Assembly: GCA_938034875.1 (NCBI GenBank)
Contig: CALHND010000004.1
Span: 62,001-126,000 of the forward strand
Source of the DNA: an uncultured Clostridia bacterium
GTDB lineage: Bacteria; Bacillota; Clostridia; Oscillospirales; Acutalibacteraceae
Length of the DNA: 64,000 nucleotides
Reading direction: 5' to 3'
Position numbers and translations under genes: made by a program. A model generated the notes under the pieces. It was not told the origin of the DNA and ran no database searches. It saw only the letters and a list, made by a program, of their open reading frames with translations. Positions 43,401-52,135 of the stretch are shown one piece after another; the stretch's first letter is position 1; every line of letters starts with the position of its first letter.

Positions 43401-45179
43401 ATGACCAACAACAAAAGTGTTATCAAATGGGTTGACGAAATTAAACAGCTTGTTAATCCAGATAAAGTAGTTTGGATAGATGGCAGCGACGAGCAGCTTG
43501 AAGAGCTTCGTAAGCAGTCAGTTGAATCCGGCGAACTGATAAAGCTTAATGAGGAAAAGCTCCCAAATTGCTATTTACACAGAACAAAAGTAAATGACGT
43601 TGCTCGAGTTGAAGATCGTACATTTATTTGCACCAAAAATAAAGAGGATGCCGGCCCTACAAACTATTGGTACGACCCACAGGAAATGTATAAAAAGCTT
43701 TACGACATTGCACGCGACAGCTACAAGGGTAGAACAATGTACATTATCCCGTATTCTATGGGTCCGATTGGTTCACCGCTTTCAAAAATTGGTGTTGAAA
43801 TAACCGATTCAAAATATGTTGTTCTTAACATGGCTATTATGACTCGTGTTAGTGATAAGGTTTGGGATGTACTCGGTGACAGCAATGACTGGGTCCGCGG
43901 ATTCCATGCATCTTGTAACATTGATCCTGAAAATAGATATATATGCCATTTCCCAGAGGATAACACCATTATTTCTGTTAACTCTGCTTACGGCGGAAAT
44001 GTACTTCTTGGTAAAAAGTGCTTTGCACTTCGTATTGCTTCGTATCAGGGCTGGAAAGAGGGCTGGATGGCTGAGCATATGCTTATCCTGGGCCTCGAAA
44101 ATCCCAAGGGCGAAGTTAGATACATTGCTGCAGCATTCCCATCTGCTTGTGGTAAGACCAACCTTGCAATGCTTATTCCGCCAGAATATCTGCGTGAAAA
44201 AGGTTATAAGATTTGGACTGTCGGCGATGATATTGCTTGGATGCGCATAGGTGAAGATGGCAGACTTTATGCTATCAACCCGGAAAACGGTTTCTTTGGT
44301 GTTGCACCCGGAACAAATGACAAATCCAACTACAACGCTCTTGAATCCACCAAGAAAGATACAATATTTACAAATGTTGCGCTTGATCTTGATGATAATA
44401 CGGTTTGGTGGGAAGGTCTTAACAAGAATTTGCCTACTAACGCAATCGATTGGAAGGGTAACAAATGGGATGCTTCCAAGTTCGATAAGGCCGACAAATC
44501 TACCTATGCAGCTCATCCAAATTCAAGATTTACTGCACCGGCAAAAAACTGCCCCTGCATTTCATCTGAGTTTGACAAGGGCGAAGGCGTTCCGATTTCA
44601 GCTATCATTTTTGGCGGACGCCGTGCTAAATGCGCTCCGCTTGTTTACCAGTCAAAGAGCTGGGAAAACGGTGTATTCATTGGCGCTACAATGGCTTCTG
44701 AAACAACTGCAGCCGCTGCAGGTGATGTTGGTGTAGTTCGTCGTGACCCGATGGCAATGCTTCCTTTCTGCGGATATAATATGGCAGATTATTTCCAGCA
44801 TTGGCTCGATATTGGTAAAAAACTTGGCGATAAGGCTCCTAAAATCTTTAATGTTAACTGGTTCCGTACCGATGACGAAGGTAACTTTGAATGGCCGGGA
44901 TTTGGCGATAATATGAGAGTATTAAACTGGATCATCGACCGTTGCGAAGGCAAGGCAGATGCTGTTGAAACAGCAATCGGTTATGTTCCAAAGCCTGAAG
45001 ATATTGACCTTACTGACCTTGACTTGGATATGGATACTCTTACTGATATCCTTTCTGTTGATAAGGAAATTTGGACAAAAGAAGCTGAAGAGATAGAAAA
45101 GCATTACGAAAAGTTCGGCGACAAGTTGCCTGAGGAACTTCACAAACAGCTTGAAAATCTTAAAGAAAATCTTAAGTAA
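43401..45179 (+). CDS. pckG: Phosphoenolpyruvate carboxykinase, GTP type
   Basis: A 592-residue enzyme interconverting oxaloacetate and phosphoenolpyruvate with GTP/GDP. ATG 43401 follows AGAGGAAGGAAG. The nucleotide P-loop with catalytic Cys250 is FPSACGKTNLAML; GDDIAWMRIGEDGRLYAINPENGFFGVAPGTN is the guanine-type signature; RFTAPAKNCPCIS and IIFGGRRAKCAPLVYQS follow. In a fermenting Clostridium it may run towards oxaloacetate to fix CO2. Single-gene unit; a 16-base duplication covers its stop codon. Confidence 0.96.
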   Translation: MTNNKSVIKWVDEIKQLVNPDKVVWIDGSDEQLEELRKQSVESGELIKLNEEKLPNCYLHRTKVNDVARVEDRTFICTKNKEDAGPTNYWYDPQEMYKKLYDIARDSYKGRTMYIIPYSMGPIGSPLSKIGVEITDSKYVVLNMAIMTRVSDKVWDVLGDSNDWVRGFHASCNIDPENRYICHFPEDNTIISVNSAYGGNVLLGKKCFALRIASYQGWKEGWMAEHMLILGLENPKGEVRYIAAAFPSACGKTNLAMLIPPEYLREKGYKIWTVGDDIAWMRIGEDGRLYAINPENGFFGVAPGTNDKSNYNALESTKKDTIFTNVALDLDDNTVWWEGLNKNLPTNAIDWKGNKWDASKFDKADKSTYAAHPNSRFTAPAKNCPCISSEFDKGEGVPISAIIFGGRRAKCAPLVYQSKSWENGVFIGATMASETTAAAAGDVGVVRRDPMAMLPFCGYNMADYFQHWLDIGKKLGDKAPKIFNVNWFRTDDEGNFEWPGFGDNMRVLNWIIDRCEGKADAVETAIGYVPKPEDIDLTDLDLDMDTLTDILSVDKEIWTKEAEEIEKHYEKFGDKLPEELHKQLENLKENLK

Positions 45180-45195
45180 AGAAAATCTTAAGTAA
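45164..45195 (+). repeat. Tandem duplication of 16 bases over the pckG stop codon
   Basis: AGAAAATCTTAAGTAA occurs twice back to back (45164-45179 and 45180-45195), each ending in a TAA stop. It is a recent slippage product and leaves the protein unchanged. Confidence 0.9.
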
Positions 45196-45203
45196 TTAAA
45201 TTA

Positions 45204-45237
45204 TAAAAATCAGCCTCATTCATGAGGCTGATTTTTA
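45204..45237 (+). terminator. Terminator of pckG
   Basis: AAAAATCAGCCTCA pairs with TGAGGCTGATTTTT around TTCA. Confidence 0.92.
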
Positions 45238-45291
45238 AATGTTTTTCTTTACTTATGTTATTTAAAATGTTATAATTATTGGCGTTGTAAT

Positions 45292-45368
45292 CCGCCCGTG
45301 GCGCAGTTGGATAACGCAGTAGATTCCGATTCTAAAGATCGGGGGTTCGAATCCCTCCGGGCGGGCCA
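45292..45368 (+). tRNA. tRNA-Arg (TCT)
   Basis: A 77-base cloverleaf with encoded CCA. Acceptor CCGCCCG pairs with CGGGCGG; D arm GCGCAGTTGGATAACGC; anticodon loop ATTCTAA with TCT reading AGA codons; T loop TTCGAAT. A terminator follows immediately. Confidence 0.95.
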
Positions 45369-45369
45369 A

Positions 45370-45397
45370 AAAGCACTTCATTTTGAAGTGCTTTTTT
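45370..45397 (+). terminator. Terminator of tRNA-Arg
   Basis: AAGCACTTC pairs with GAAGTGCTT around ATTTT, then T's. Confidence 0.9.
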
Positions 45398-45437
45398 CCA
45401 CGTAAATAGAGATAAAGCAAAATATGAGGGTGTTAAA

Positions 45438-47081
45438 ATGAAAACTTTCAGTCCAATGTTGTTTACAGACCTGAAAAAGTACGACGGCAAAAAATTTGTA
45501 TCCGACTTAATTGCGGGAGTAATAGTTGCTGTAATTGCACTACCGCTTTCTATCGCGTTAGCTATTGCTTCGGGCGTTAGTCCTGAATCAGGTATTTTTA
45601 CAGCAATCATTGCAGGTTTACTTACAGCATTATTTGGCGGCAGTAATGTTCAAATTTCAGGACCTACTGCTGCATTTGCAACAATAGTTGCAGGTATAGT
45701 TGCAAAAAACGGCGTTGGGGGGCTTGCAGTTGCAACCATAATGGCCGGTGTATTTCTTATTATAATGGGATTTTTAAAATTAGGAAATCTTATTAAATTC
45801 ATACCATTTACCATTACGACCGGCTTCACGTTTGGCATTGCTGTTACGCTTTTAATAGGCCAACTGAAAGATTTTTGTGGTATTACATATATAAATGGCA
45901 ACTCTCCGATTGAAACTATGGAAAAACTGTCTGCATTTTGTCAGAACATTGCTACAGTAAATTTTGATGCAATAATCGTCGGAGTTGTATGTCTTTTTAT
46001 ATTGGTCTTTTGGCCTAAAATCTATGATAAGATCCCTGCATCTTTAATAGCCGTGTTTGTATCTATTTATATGGTTCAGTTATTAAATATGAACGTCAAT
46101 ACGATAGGTGATTTATACGATGTAAGCAGTAAATTGCCCTCATTAAATTTTCCTGAAACCAATCTTAAAACCATTACAGCGTTAATTCCTGATGCGATTA
46201 CCATTGCAATTTTGGCCGGCATTGAATCGCTGCTTTCTTGTGTAGTAGCAGATGGAATGATAAATAAACATCACCGTTCTAATACGGAACTAATCGGTCA
46301 AGGTATTGCCAATGTAGGCTCGGCTTTGTTTGGCGGAATTCCTTGTACAGGTGCTATTGCAAGAACTGCTGCTAACATTAAAAATGGCGGTAGAACGCCT
46401 GTTACTGGTATCATCCACTCGGCTGTTCTTTTTGCGGTACTGATTGCTTTAATGCCGTATGCTGCATATATTCCTATGCCGGCTATCGCTGCCATTCTTA
46501 TTAGTGTTGCTTATAATATGTGTCAGTGGAGACAATTTTTAGCTCTGATTAAGCGGTCACCGAAGAGCGATGTAATCGTACTTGTTTTAACATTTTCACT
46601 GACCGTAATTTTCGACCTTGTTGTTGCTATTGAAATTGGAATTATAACCGCCTGTGTACTGTTTATGAAGCGCATGAGCGAAGAAACCAACATTAAAAGT
46701 TGGAAATATAAAGACCATGATAGTGACGAACAAGTGCAACAACTAATGTCAGTACCCGATTATATCAGTGTTTATGAATTAACCGGCCCTCTGTTTTTTG
46801 CTGTATCAAATCAAATTCAAATCATTAAACCAAAACCATTTACAAAATGCATTATATTGCGAATGAGAGCGGTGCCGTCAATTGATACTGATGCGATAAA
46901 ACAGATTGAAAAACTGGTTGAAAACAGTAAAAACAAAGGTGTCACTGTTATTTTTTCTCATGTAAATGAACAACCATTAAAAGCAATGAAAAAGGCGGGT
47001 CTTTATAATAAAATTGGTGATGAAAATTTCTGTAAGCATATTGATGCAGCTATGAAACGCGCAAGTAAAATTAAAGCGTAA
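45438..47081 (+). CDS. SulP-family anion transporter with STAS domain
   Basis: A 547-residue membrane protein: about 10-12 helices followed by a C-terminal STAS domain (about 430-547). Family motifs include DLIAGVIVAVIALPLSIALAIASGVSPESGIFTAI, QISGPTAAFATIV and the later GGIPCTGAIARTAANIKNGGRTPVTGI. The STAS part has MRAVPSIDTDAIKQIEKL. SulP proteins carry sulfate, bicarbonate or similar anions, often with Na+ or H+. The exact ion cannot be read from the sequence. Single-gene unit. Confidence 0.92.
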   Translation: MKTFSPMLFTDLKKYDGKKFVSDLIAGVIVAVIALPLSIALAIASGVSPESGIFTAIIAGLLTALFGGSNVQISGPTAAFATIVAGIVAKNGVGGLAVATIMAGVFLIIMGFLKLGNLIKFIPFTITTGFTFGIAVTLLIGQLKDFCGITYINGNSPIETMEKLSAFCQNIATVNFDAIIVGVVCLFILVFWPKIYDKIPASLIAVFVSIYMVQLLNMNVNTIGDLYDVSSKLPSLNFPETNLKTITALIPDAITIAILAGIESLLSCVVADGMINKHHRSNTELIGQGIANVGSALFGGIPCTGAIARTAANIKNGGRTPVTGIIHSAVLFAVLIALMPYAAYIPMPAIAAILISVAYNMCQWRQFLALIKRSPKSDVIVLVLTFSLTVIFDLVVAIEIGIITACVLFMKRMSEETNIKSWKYKDHDSDEQVQQLMSVPDYISVYELTGPLFFAVSNQIQIIKPKPFTKCIILRMRAVPSIDTDAIKQIEKLVENSKNKGVTVIFSHVNEQPLKAMKKAGLYNKIGDENFCKHIDAAMKRASKIKA

Positions 47082-47165
47082 GTAGGGAAGAGAGTTAAGT
47101 AAGAACTGTCGAAATATGCGATTTCTACTAGTGATGTTTACATAACAACCAATTTAAATAGAAAA

Positions 47166-47208
47166 ATAGCCCTACAGATTCAATTTGAGTCTGTAGGGCT
47201 ATACTTTT
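47166..47208 (+). terminator. Terminator after the SulP gene
   Basis: ATAGCCCTACAGA pairs with TCTGTAGGGCTAT, then ACTTTTT. It stops rightward transcription at the point where gene direction reverses. Confidence 0.88.
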
Positions 47209-47311
47209 TAGAAACACATTAATTATATAAGAAAAAAATATAAAAAACTTATAATATTGACACTGGTAGCATTATCAAAAAAACATTTTTATCTGGTGAA
47301 CATTTAATTTG

Positions 47312-48295
47312 TTACTTTTTAATTTTGTTTCCGGCAAGCGGGTTTGCTTCAACTGCATTTTTAATTTGCTCATTAGACAAATGAGTATAAATTTGAGTTG
47401 TACCAAGATTTTCGTGACCAAGTATATCCTTTAAAACGCGAATATCAACATTACCATATTGATACATAAGTGTGGCGGCCGTGTGCCTTAGTTTATGAAC
47501 TGAGTAGCCTTGTTCACTTAAACCTATTTTTTCAAGACTTTTATATACTATATGTTGTACAGTTTTATTACTGATTCGACGTTTAAGTCTGCTTAAAAAT
47601 AGGGCCCGTTTATGTTCAGCAGGTACACCGTCGACAGGGCGAACTCTTAAGTAAGCGTTTATTGCATCAAGACAAGCGTCATTAAAATAAACTATTCGTT
47701 CTTTATTACCTTTACCTACGACTCTAATTGTATTATCGCTGTGAATATCATTAATATTTAAACCGCAAAGCTCAGACAGACGAAAACCACAATTTAAAAA
47801 CAGAGTCAAAATGCAAAAATCACGCTCTTTATACTCACCATCAACACTATTTAGCAAATCAAGGCTTTGATCTAATGTCAAATATTTTGGCAAACTTTTT
47901 TTGGTTTTTGGCAGCTCAAGCTGCAACATGGGATTTATTTCCAATAGTTGACATTTATTGGTTAAGTAATTAAAAAACGAACGTAGGGATGAACATTTAC
48001 GAGCTCGGGTTTTATCATTATTATCGCGTTCGCTTTTACAAAAAACTAAAAATTCATAAGCATCAGCAAGTGTTACGGTTTTTATAAAATCAATATCGAT
48101 GTCATCCAGCTTAATTTGTTCAAAATCAATTTTACTATCAACGAGTTTGCGTTTTACTTTCAAAAATCTAAAAAATGTGCGAAGGTCAGTATAATACTCA
48201 TTAACAGTCGCACTGGATCGGGATTTAATTGTTTGCAAATATGTAATATAATCACGAACAACAATTGGCAGTTCAGAAAATTCAGAATAATTCAA
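47312..48295 (-). CDS. Xer-type tyrosine recombinase
   Basis: A 327-residue recombinase. The N-terminal SAM-like core-binding domain (about 10-120) is followed by the catalytic domain with the complete set Arg172 (CGFRLSEL), Lys195, His267 and Arg270 (HKLRHTAATL), His294 (LGHENLGTT) and Tyr303 (QIYTHL). Full length and motifs fit XerC/XerD/XerS chromosome dimer resolution enzymes. It stands alone, without phage or transposon partners, which favours a housekeeping role. A dif-like palindrome lies 72 bases upstream of its start, and gene direction flips here. Confidence 0.85.
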   Translation of the reverse strand: MNYSEFSELPIVVRDYITYLQTIKSRSSATVNEYYTDLRTFFRFLKVKRKLVDSKIDFEQIKLDDIDIDFIKTVTLADAYEFLVFCKSERDNNDKTRARKCSSLRSFFNYLTNKCQLLEINPMLQLELPKTKKSLPKYLTLDQSLDLLNSVDGEYKERDFCILTLFLNCGFRLSELCGLNINDIHSDNTIRVVGKGNKERIVYFNDACLDAINAYLRVRPVDGVPAEHKRALFLSRLKRRISNKTVQHIVYKSLEKIGLSEQGYSVHKLRHTAATLMYQYGNVDIRVLKDILGHENLGTTQIYTHLSNEQIKNAVEANPLAGNKIKK

Positions 48296-48366
48296 AATGA
48301 CACCTCCAATATATGATTAAGTGTATTACAGCCAAAAATACCGGCATTAAGCCGTTTTCGCTCCCC

Positions 48367-48400
48367 TCAATTATACAAAATATTCATTTTGTATAATTGA
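48367..48400. repeat. dif-like palindrome beside the Xer gene
   Basis: TCAATTATACAAAA and TTTTGTATAATTGA are perfect inverted arms around TATTCA. Taking 11 bases of each arm gives the 11-6-11 layout of a dif site, and the right arm TTTTGTATAAT matches 8 of 11 bases of the XerD-arm form TTATGTTAAAT. It could also be a simple regulatory hairpin of the Xer gene. Confidence 0.45.
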
Positions 48401-48453
48401 CACTGTTTTTTTAGCCTTTTCCCTTTTTTAGATTTTATCATAAATACAGCAAA

Positions 48454-48484
48454 AATAAAAGACCGTTTTATCGGTCTTTTATTT
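48454..48484 (-). terminator. Terminator of tyrS
   Basis: AATAAAAGACCG pairs with CGGTCTTTTATT around a six-base loop, with T's on the - strand; A/T-rich arms would make it work in both directions. Confidence 0.88.
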
Positions 48485-48486
48485 TT

Positions 48487-49698
48487 TTATTTTATAATGA
48501 TTTTATGAAATACCTTTTTGCCTTTGCGAATGATTGCATAACCATCCGCAAAACATTCTGATGACAATAAAAAGTTGGCATCGGTTACTTTATTATCATT
48601 TACAGAAATTCCGCCCTGTTCAATTAAGCGACGGCCTTCTTTCTTTGATGGTACCAATCCAGCAGTCATCAATACATCAAGAATTGGCATATCAGCGCTG
48701 TCGATTTCTGTAGTAGGCATATTCTCAGTATTGCTTCCGACACCAAATAGTGCTGATGATGCAGTCTGAGCCTTTTCAGCCTCGGCTTCTCCGTGAACAA
48801 GTTTAGTTAATTCATATGCGAGTATTTCTTTAGCTTTGTTAAGCTGGCTGCCTTCCCATTTATCCATTTCATCAATCTGCTCTAATGGCAAAAATGTAAG
48901 CATACGGATGCATTTCAGTACATCTGTGTCCCCTACATTGCGCCAATACTGGTAAAATTCGTAAGGGCTCGTTTTATCGGGGTCAAGCCAAACTGCCCCA
49001 TTGGCAGTTTTTCCCATTTTCTTTCCTTCTGAATTCATTAGCAGTGTTATAGTCATAGCGTACGCATCTTTGCCTAGTTTTCTGCGAATAAGGTCAGTTC
49101 CGCCAAGCATATTTGACCACTGATCGTCGCCTCCAAACTGCATATTGCATCCGTACTCTTTATATAAATGGTAAAAATCATAGCTCTGCATAATCATGTA
49201 ATTAAACTCAAGGAAGCTAAGGCCTTTTGCCATTCTTTGTTTATAGCATTCTGCACGAAGCATGTTATTAACGGAAAAGCAAGCTCCCACTTCACGAAGT
49301 AATTCTACATAGTTCAGGTCAAGCAGCCAATCTGCGTTATTAACCATCATAGCCTTATCTTCGCCAAACTCAATAAATCGACTCATTTGGTTTTTAAAAC
49401 ATTCAATATTATGCTCAATATCTTCTTTTGTGAGCAATTTTCTCATGTCTGAACGACCTGATGGGTCACCTATCATGCCGGTGCCGCCACCAAGTAATGC
49501 AATTGGGCGGTTTCCTGCCATTTGCAGTCTTTTCATCAGGCATAATGCCATGAAATGTCCGACATGCAAACTATCGGCAGTTGGGTCAAAGCCAATATAA
49601 AATACTGCTTTTCCGTTATTAATTAGTTCTTTAATCTCTGATTCGTCGGTTACCTGCGCGATTAGACCACGTGCAACGAGTTCGTCATAAATTTTCAT
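48487..49698 (-). CDS. tyrS: Tyrosyl-tRNA synthetase
   Basis: A 403-residue class I synthetase. HIGH-type motif HVGH in FDPTADSLHVGHFMALCLMKRLQ; GGGTGMIGDPSGR; tyrosine pocket with MQSYDFYHL and GGDDQWSNM; KMSKS-type loop as KKMGKT. A C-terminal S4 RNA-binding domain is visible (PSKKEGRRLIEQGGISVNDNKV). It charges tRNA-Tyr. A T-box leader with a tyrosine codon controls it, so transcription rises when tRNA-Tyr is uncharged. Ribosome binding site GGAGG. Confidence 0.97.
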   Translation of the reverse strand: MKIYDELVARGLIAQVTDESEIKELINNGKAVFYIGFDPTADSLHVGHFMALCLMKRLQMAGNRPIALLGGGTGMIGDPSGRSDMRKLLTKEDIEHNIECFKNQMSRFIEFGEDKAMMVNNADWLLDLNYVELLREVGACFSVNNMLRAECYKQRMAKGLSFLEFNYMIMQSYDFYHLYKEYGCNMQFGGDDQWSNMLGGTDLIRRKLGKDAYAMTITLLMNSEGKKMGKTANGAVWLDPDKTSPYEFYQYWRNVGDTDVLKCIRMLTFLPLEQIDEMDKWEGSQLNKAKEILAYELTKLVHGEAEAEKAQTASSALFGVGSNTENMPTTEIDSADMPILDVLMTAGLVPSKKEGRRLIEQGGISVNDNKVTDANFLLSSECFADGYAIIRKGKKVFHKIIIK

Positions 49699-49712
49699 AA
49701 TTTTATACCTCC

Positions 49713-49976
49713 AAAAATAAAAGTCCCCTGCTAAATAAGCAGAGGACGAATAGCCGTGTTACCACCTCAGTTTACCGCTTTGTCGCCAAAACGGCCTTAA
49801 CGGGTGCAATTATGCACCTCCATGCTGTAACGTGCATGAATCGAGAACTCCTACTGACCAAACTGCGTTCAAAATTCCGGCTCAGGAATGTACATTAAAC
49901 GATACCATGCTTTTTTACACCAACCAAAAGCTCTCTGAAATGGTATATTCGCTTACATCTTTCCTTCATAGCCATT
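49713..49976 (-). ncRNA. T-box leader of tyrS (specifier TAC, Tyr)
   Basis: On the - strand a leader of about 260 bases carries stem I with a likely specifier TAC (in ATGTACATTCC), the AGAGAGCTTTTGG loop, then the T-box GAGGTGGTAACACGG (49753-49769) that pairs with the tRNA acceptor end. A terminator follows: GTCCTCTGCT with AGCAGGGGAC (49723-49747) and TTTTATTTTT. Uncharged tRNA-Tyr favours the antiterminator and lets tyrS be made. Confidence 0.92.
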
Positions 49977-49982
49977 ATTATT

Positions 49983-50011
49983 TTTATAACACATAGTACT
50001 CAATAAGTCAA
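49983..50011 (-). promoter_or_regulatory. Promoter of tyrS
   Basis: On the - strand TTGACT (50006-50011) and TATAAA (49983-49988) are 17 bases apart. It lies across the 3' end of recN. Confidence 0.75.
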
Positions 50012-51667
50012 TGCTTTATTTATCATTTCTGACGCAGTACGGCGTAAATTGTCGGTCATTTCTCCGCCGGAAATAATACGTGCAATCTCATTTATTCTGC
50101 TTTCGTTATCAAGAACTTTTACATCTGTATAAGATCGTGTTCCGTCATTGTGTTTGGAGATCAGGAAATGAGTATCGGCCATTGATGCTATTTGCGCCAA
50201 ATGTGTAACACAAATAATTTGTTTAATCTTTGAAATATTACGAATTTTCTCCCCTACCCGCTGAGCAGCGCTGCCGCTTATGCCTGAATCAATTTCGTCA
50301 AAAATGAGCGTAGGTACAGTATCAGCGCTTGATAAAACAGTCTTTATGGCAAGCATTATTCGAGATAATTCACCACCTGACGCTATTTTAACAAGCGGCT
50401 TCGGCGGTTCACCTGGGTTTGTTGAAATCAGAAATTCTATGTTTTCAGCACCCTTTGCGGTAAGCTTTGTTTTAATTGTTTCTGTTGTAAATAGCACATA
50501 CGGCATATCAAGAAATTTGAGTTGTTCACATACTTGTTTTGAAAATTGCTCAGCGGCCTTAATGCGGCTGCTTGTAAGCCTTGCGGCAATGTTTTTTGTT
50601 TGGGCAAGTAGTTCGGAAAAAGTATTTTCAAGGTCAGCAATATTTTTATCATAACTTGTTATGTTATGCAGTTTTTCTTTTGCCTCAACTAAAAATTCAA
50701 GCATTTTTTCTTCACTATCACCGTATTTAATCGATAGATTATATAATAAATCAAGTCGTTGTTCAATATTTTCAAGCTCGTTTGAATCATAATCAAATTC
50801 TGAAAATTCACTGTTTATACTCGATGATAAATCACGTGCGTTTATTTCAAGATTTCTAAATTGTTCGGCAAAATTCAAAAATCTATTATTTAGCTGTGAT
50901 AGTTCGCCAAATTTATCAGCGCAAACCATCAGCATATCATTAATTCCGGTAACATCATCATTACCGACAAGAGCATTGCGTGTAAAATCAATATTTAATT
51001 TGATTTTTTCAGAGTTTTTAATTACATTTCTGCGGTTTATAAGCTGTTCACGCTCACCCACAGTAATGTTTGCTCCCTCAAGCTCATTAACTTGATAAGT
51101 AAGCATGTCAATTAGCTGGCTGTTATTATCATTACTTTGAGTAAGATGCTGAATTTGGTGCTTTACAGCAACAAGAGCGCGGTAGCTTTTAATATATTCA
51201 TTATAAATTGAGCTGTTTTCAGCAACGGCATCTATGAAACCTAAATGACTTTCAGGATTGAGCAAACTTTGGGAATCATGCTGTCCGTGAATATTAATCA
51301 AATGAACACCGATTTCCCGTAAAATGCTAACGTTTGCCGGTTTTCCGTTAATTCTAACGCTGCCTTTTCCATCAGCAGATAAACGACGTTGAATAAGCAA
51401 AATATTATCATCACATGAATAACCGAGTTCTTCAATTAAACCAGCACACTTTTCAGACACAGCAAATTCAGCCGTGATAATAGCACTAGCACAGCCGTTT
51501 CTGATTATATCTTTTGATGTTCTCTCTCCAAGAATTGCGTTTATTGAATCTATTACAATGGATTTTCCGGCGCCGGTTTCTCCCGTAAGCACATTAAATC
51601 CGTCTGTAAAAGTAATTTCTGCAGATTCAATTACAGCAACATTTTCAATATTCAGTGTCAAAAGCAT
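50000..51667 (-). CDS. recN: DNA repair protein RecN
   Basis: A 555-residue SMC-like ATPase. The N-terminal half has Walker A GETGAGKSIVIDSINAILGERTS and a coiled coil in the middle (about 155-350); the C-terminal half has the ABC signature ASGGELSRIMLAIK, Walker B PTLIFDEIDSGISG and THLAQIASMAD. It holds broken DNA ends together for recombination repair. It lies after argR in the standard recN cluster, but spoIVB and spo0A, which often follow in Firmicutes, are replaced here by tyrS. Confidence 0.95.
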   Translation of the reverse strand: MLLTLNIENVAVIESAEITFTDGFNVLTGETGAGKSIVIDSINAILGERTSKDIIRNGCASAIITAEFAVSEKCAGLIEELGYSCDDNILLIQRRLSADGKGSVRINGKPANVSILREIGVHLINIHGQHDSQSLLNPESHLGFIDAVAENSSIYNEYIKSYRALVAVKHQIQHLTQSNDNNSQLIDMLTYQVNELEGANITVGEREQLINRRNVIKNSEKIKLNIDFTRNALVGNDDVTGINDMLMVCADKFGELSQLNNRFLNFAEQFRNLEINARDLSSSINSEFSEFDYDSNELENIEQRLDLLYNLSIKYGDSEEKMLEFLVEAKEKLHNITSYDKNIADLENTFSELLAQTKNIAARLTSSRIKAAEQFSKQVCEQLKFLDMPYVLFTTETIKTKLTAKGAENIEFLISTNPGEPPKPLVKIASGGELSRIMLAIKTVLSSADTVPTLIFDEIDSGISGSAAQRVGEKIRNISKIKQIICVTHLAQIASMADTHFLISKHNDGTRSYTDVKVLDNESRINEIARIISGGEMTDNLRRTASEMINKALTY

Positions 51668-51678
51668 TATATCACCGT

Positions 51679-52125
51679 TTATCGTTTAATTATTGAATGT
51701 AACTCCTCGCATAATGTGGCAGAATCTGACTCGCTTCGTGTTATGATTAAAATCGTGTCTTCTCCAGCTAATGTTCCTAATATATTCGAAAAGTGCATTG
51801 CATCAAGCTTTGCGCAAACTGCCTGTGCCATACCGGTATGGCATTTGATAACGATATTATTAAGAGCATAATCAATGCTGACAATTGAACTAATTAAAAT
51901 CAGATAATTGGTTTCGTTAGGGCTTTCTGAGCGAGCTGTTACATATCTGTATCGTCCGTTAACATCCTGCGCTTTTACCAATCCGAGCTGCTTAATGTCT
52001 CTGGAAACAGTCGCCTGCGTTACATCAAATCCAAAGTTGAGTAAAGCCGTCTGCATTTCTTCCTGTGTTTCAATAGGCTTTGAATTAATCAGTTCAATAA
52101 TTTTAGTGTGTCTTAGTTTTTTCAT
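51679..52125 (-). CDS. argR: Arginine repressor
   Basis: A 148-residue ArgR/AhrC protein. The N-terminal winged helix (1-70) includes NSKPIETQEEMQTALLNFGFDVTQATVSRDIKQLGLVK. The C-terminal oligomerisation and arginine-binding domain (80-148) has NNIVIKCHTGMAQAVCAKLD and LGTLAGEDTILIITR, with the GxxAGxDT motif. With arginine it represses synthesis and activates breakdown genes. The argR-recN pair is conserved in Firmicutes. Confidence 0.95.
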   Translation of the reverse strand: MKKLRHTKIIELINSKPIETQEEMQTALLNFGFDVTQATVSRDIKQLGLVKAQDVNGRYRYVTARSESPNETNYLILISSIVSIDYALNNIVIKCHTGMAQAVCAKLDAMHFSNILGTLAGEDTILIITRSESDSATLCEELHSIIKR

Positions 52126-52135
52126 TGCTAATCAC

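Noticed and set aside
43809..44516. Open frame of 235 residues on the - strand inside pckG
   Set aside because: Antisense shadow of a strongly conserved enzyme; no start signal.
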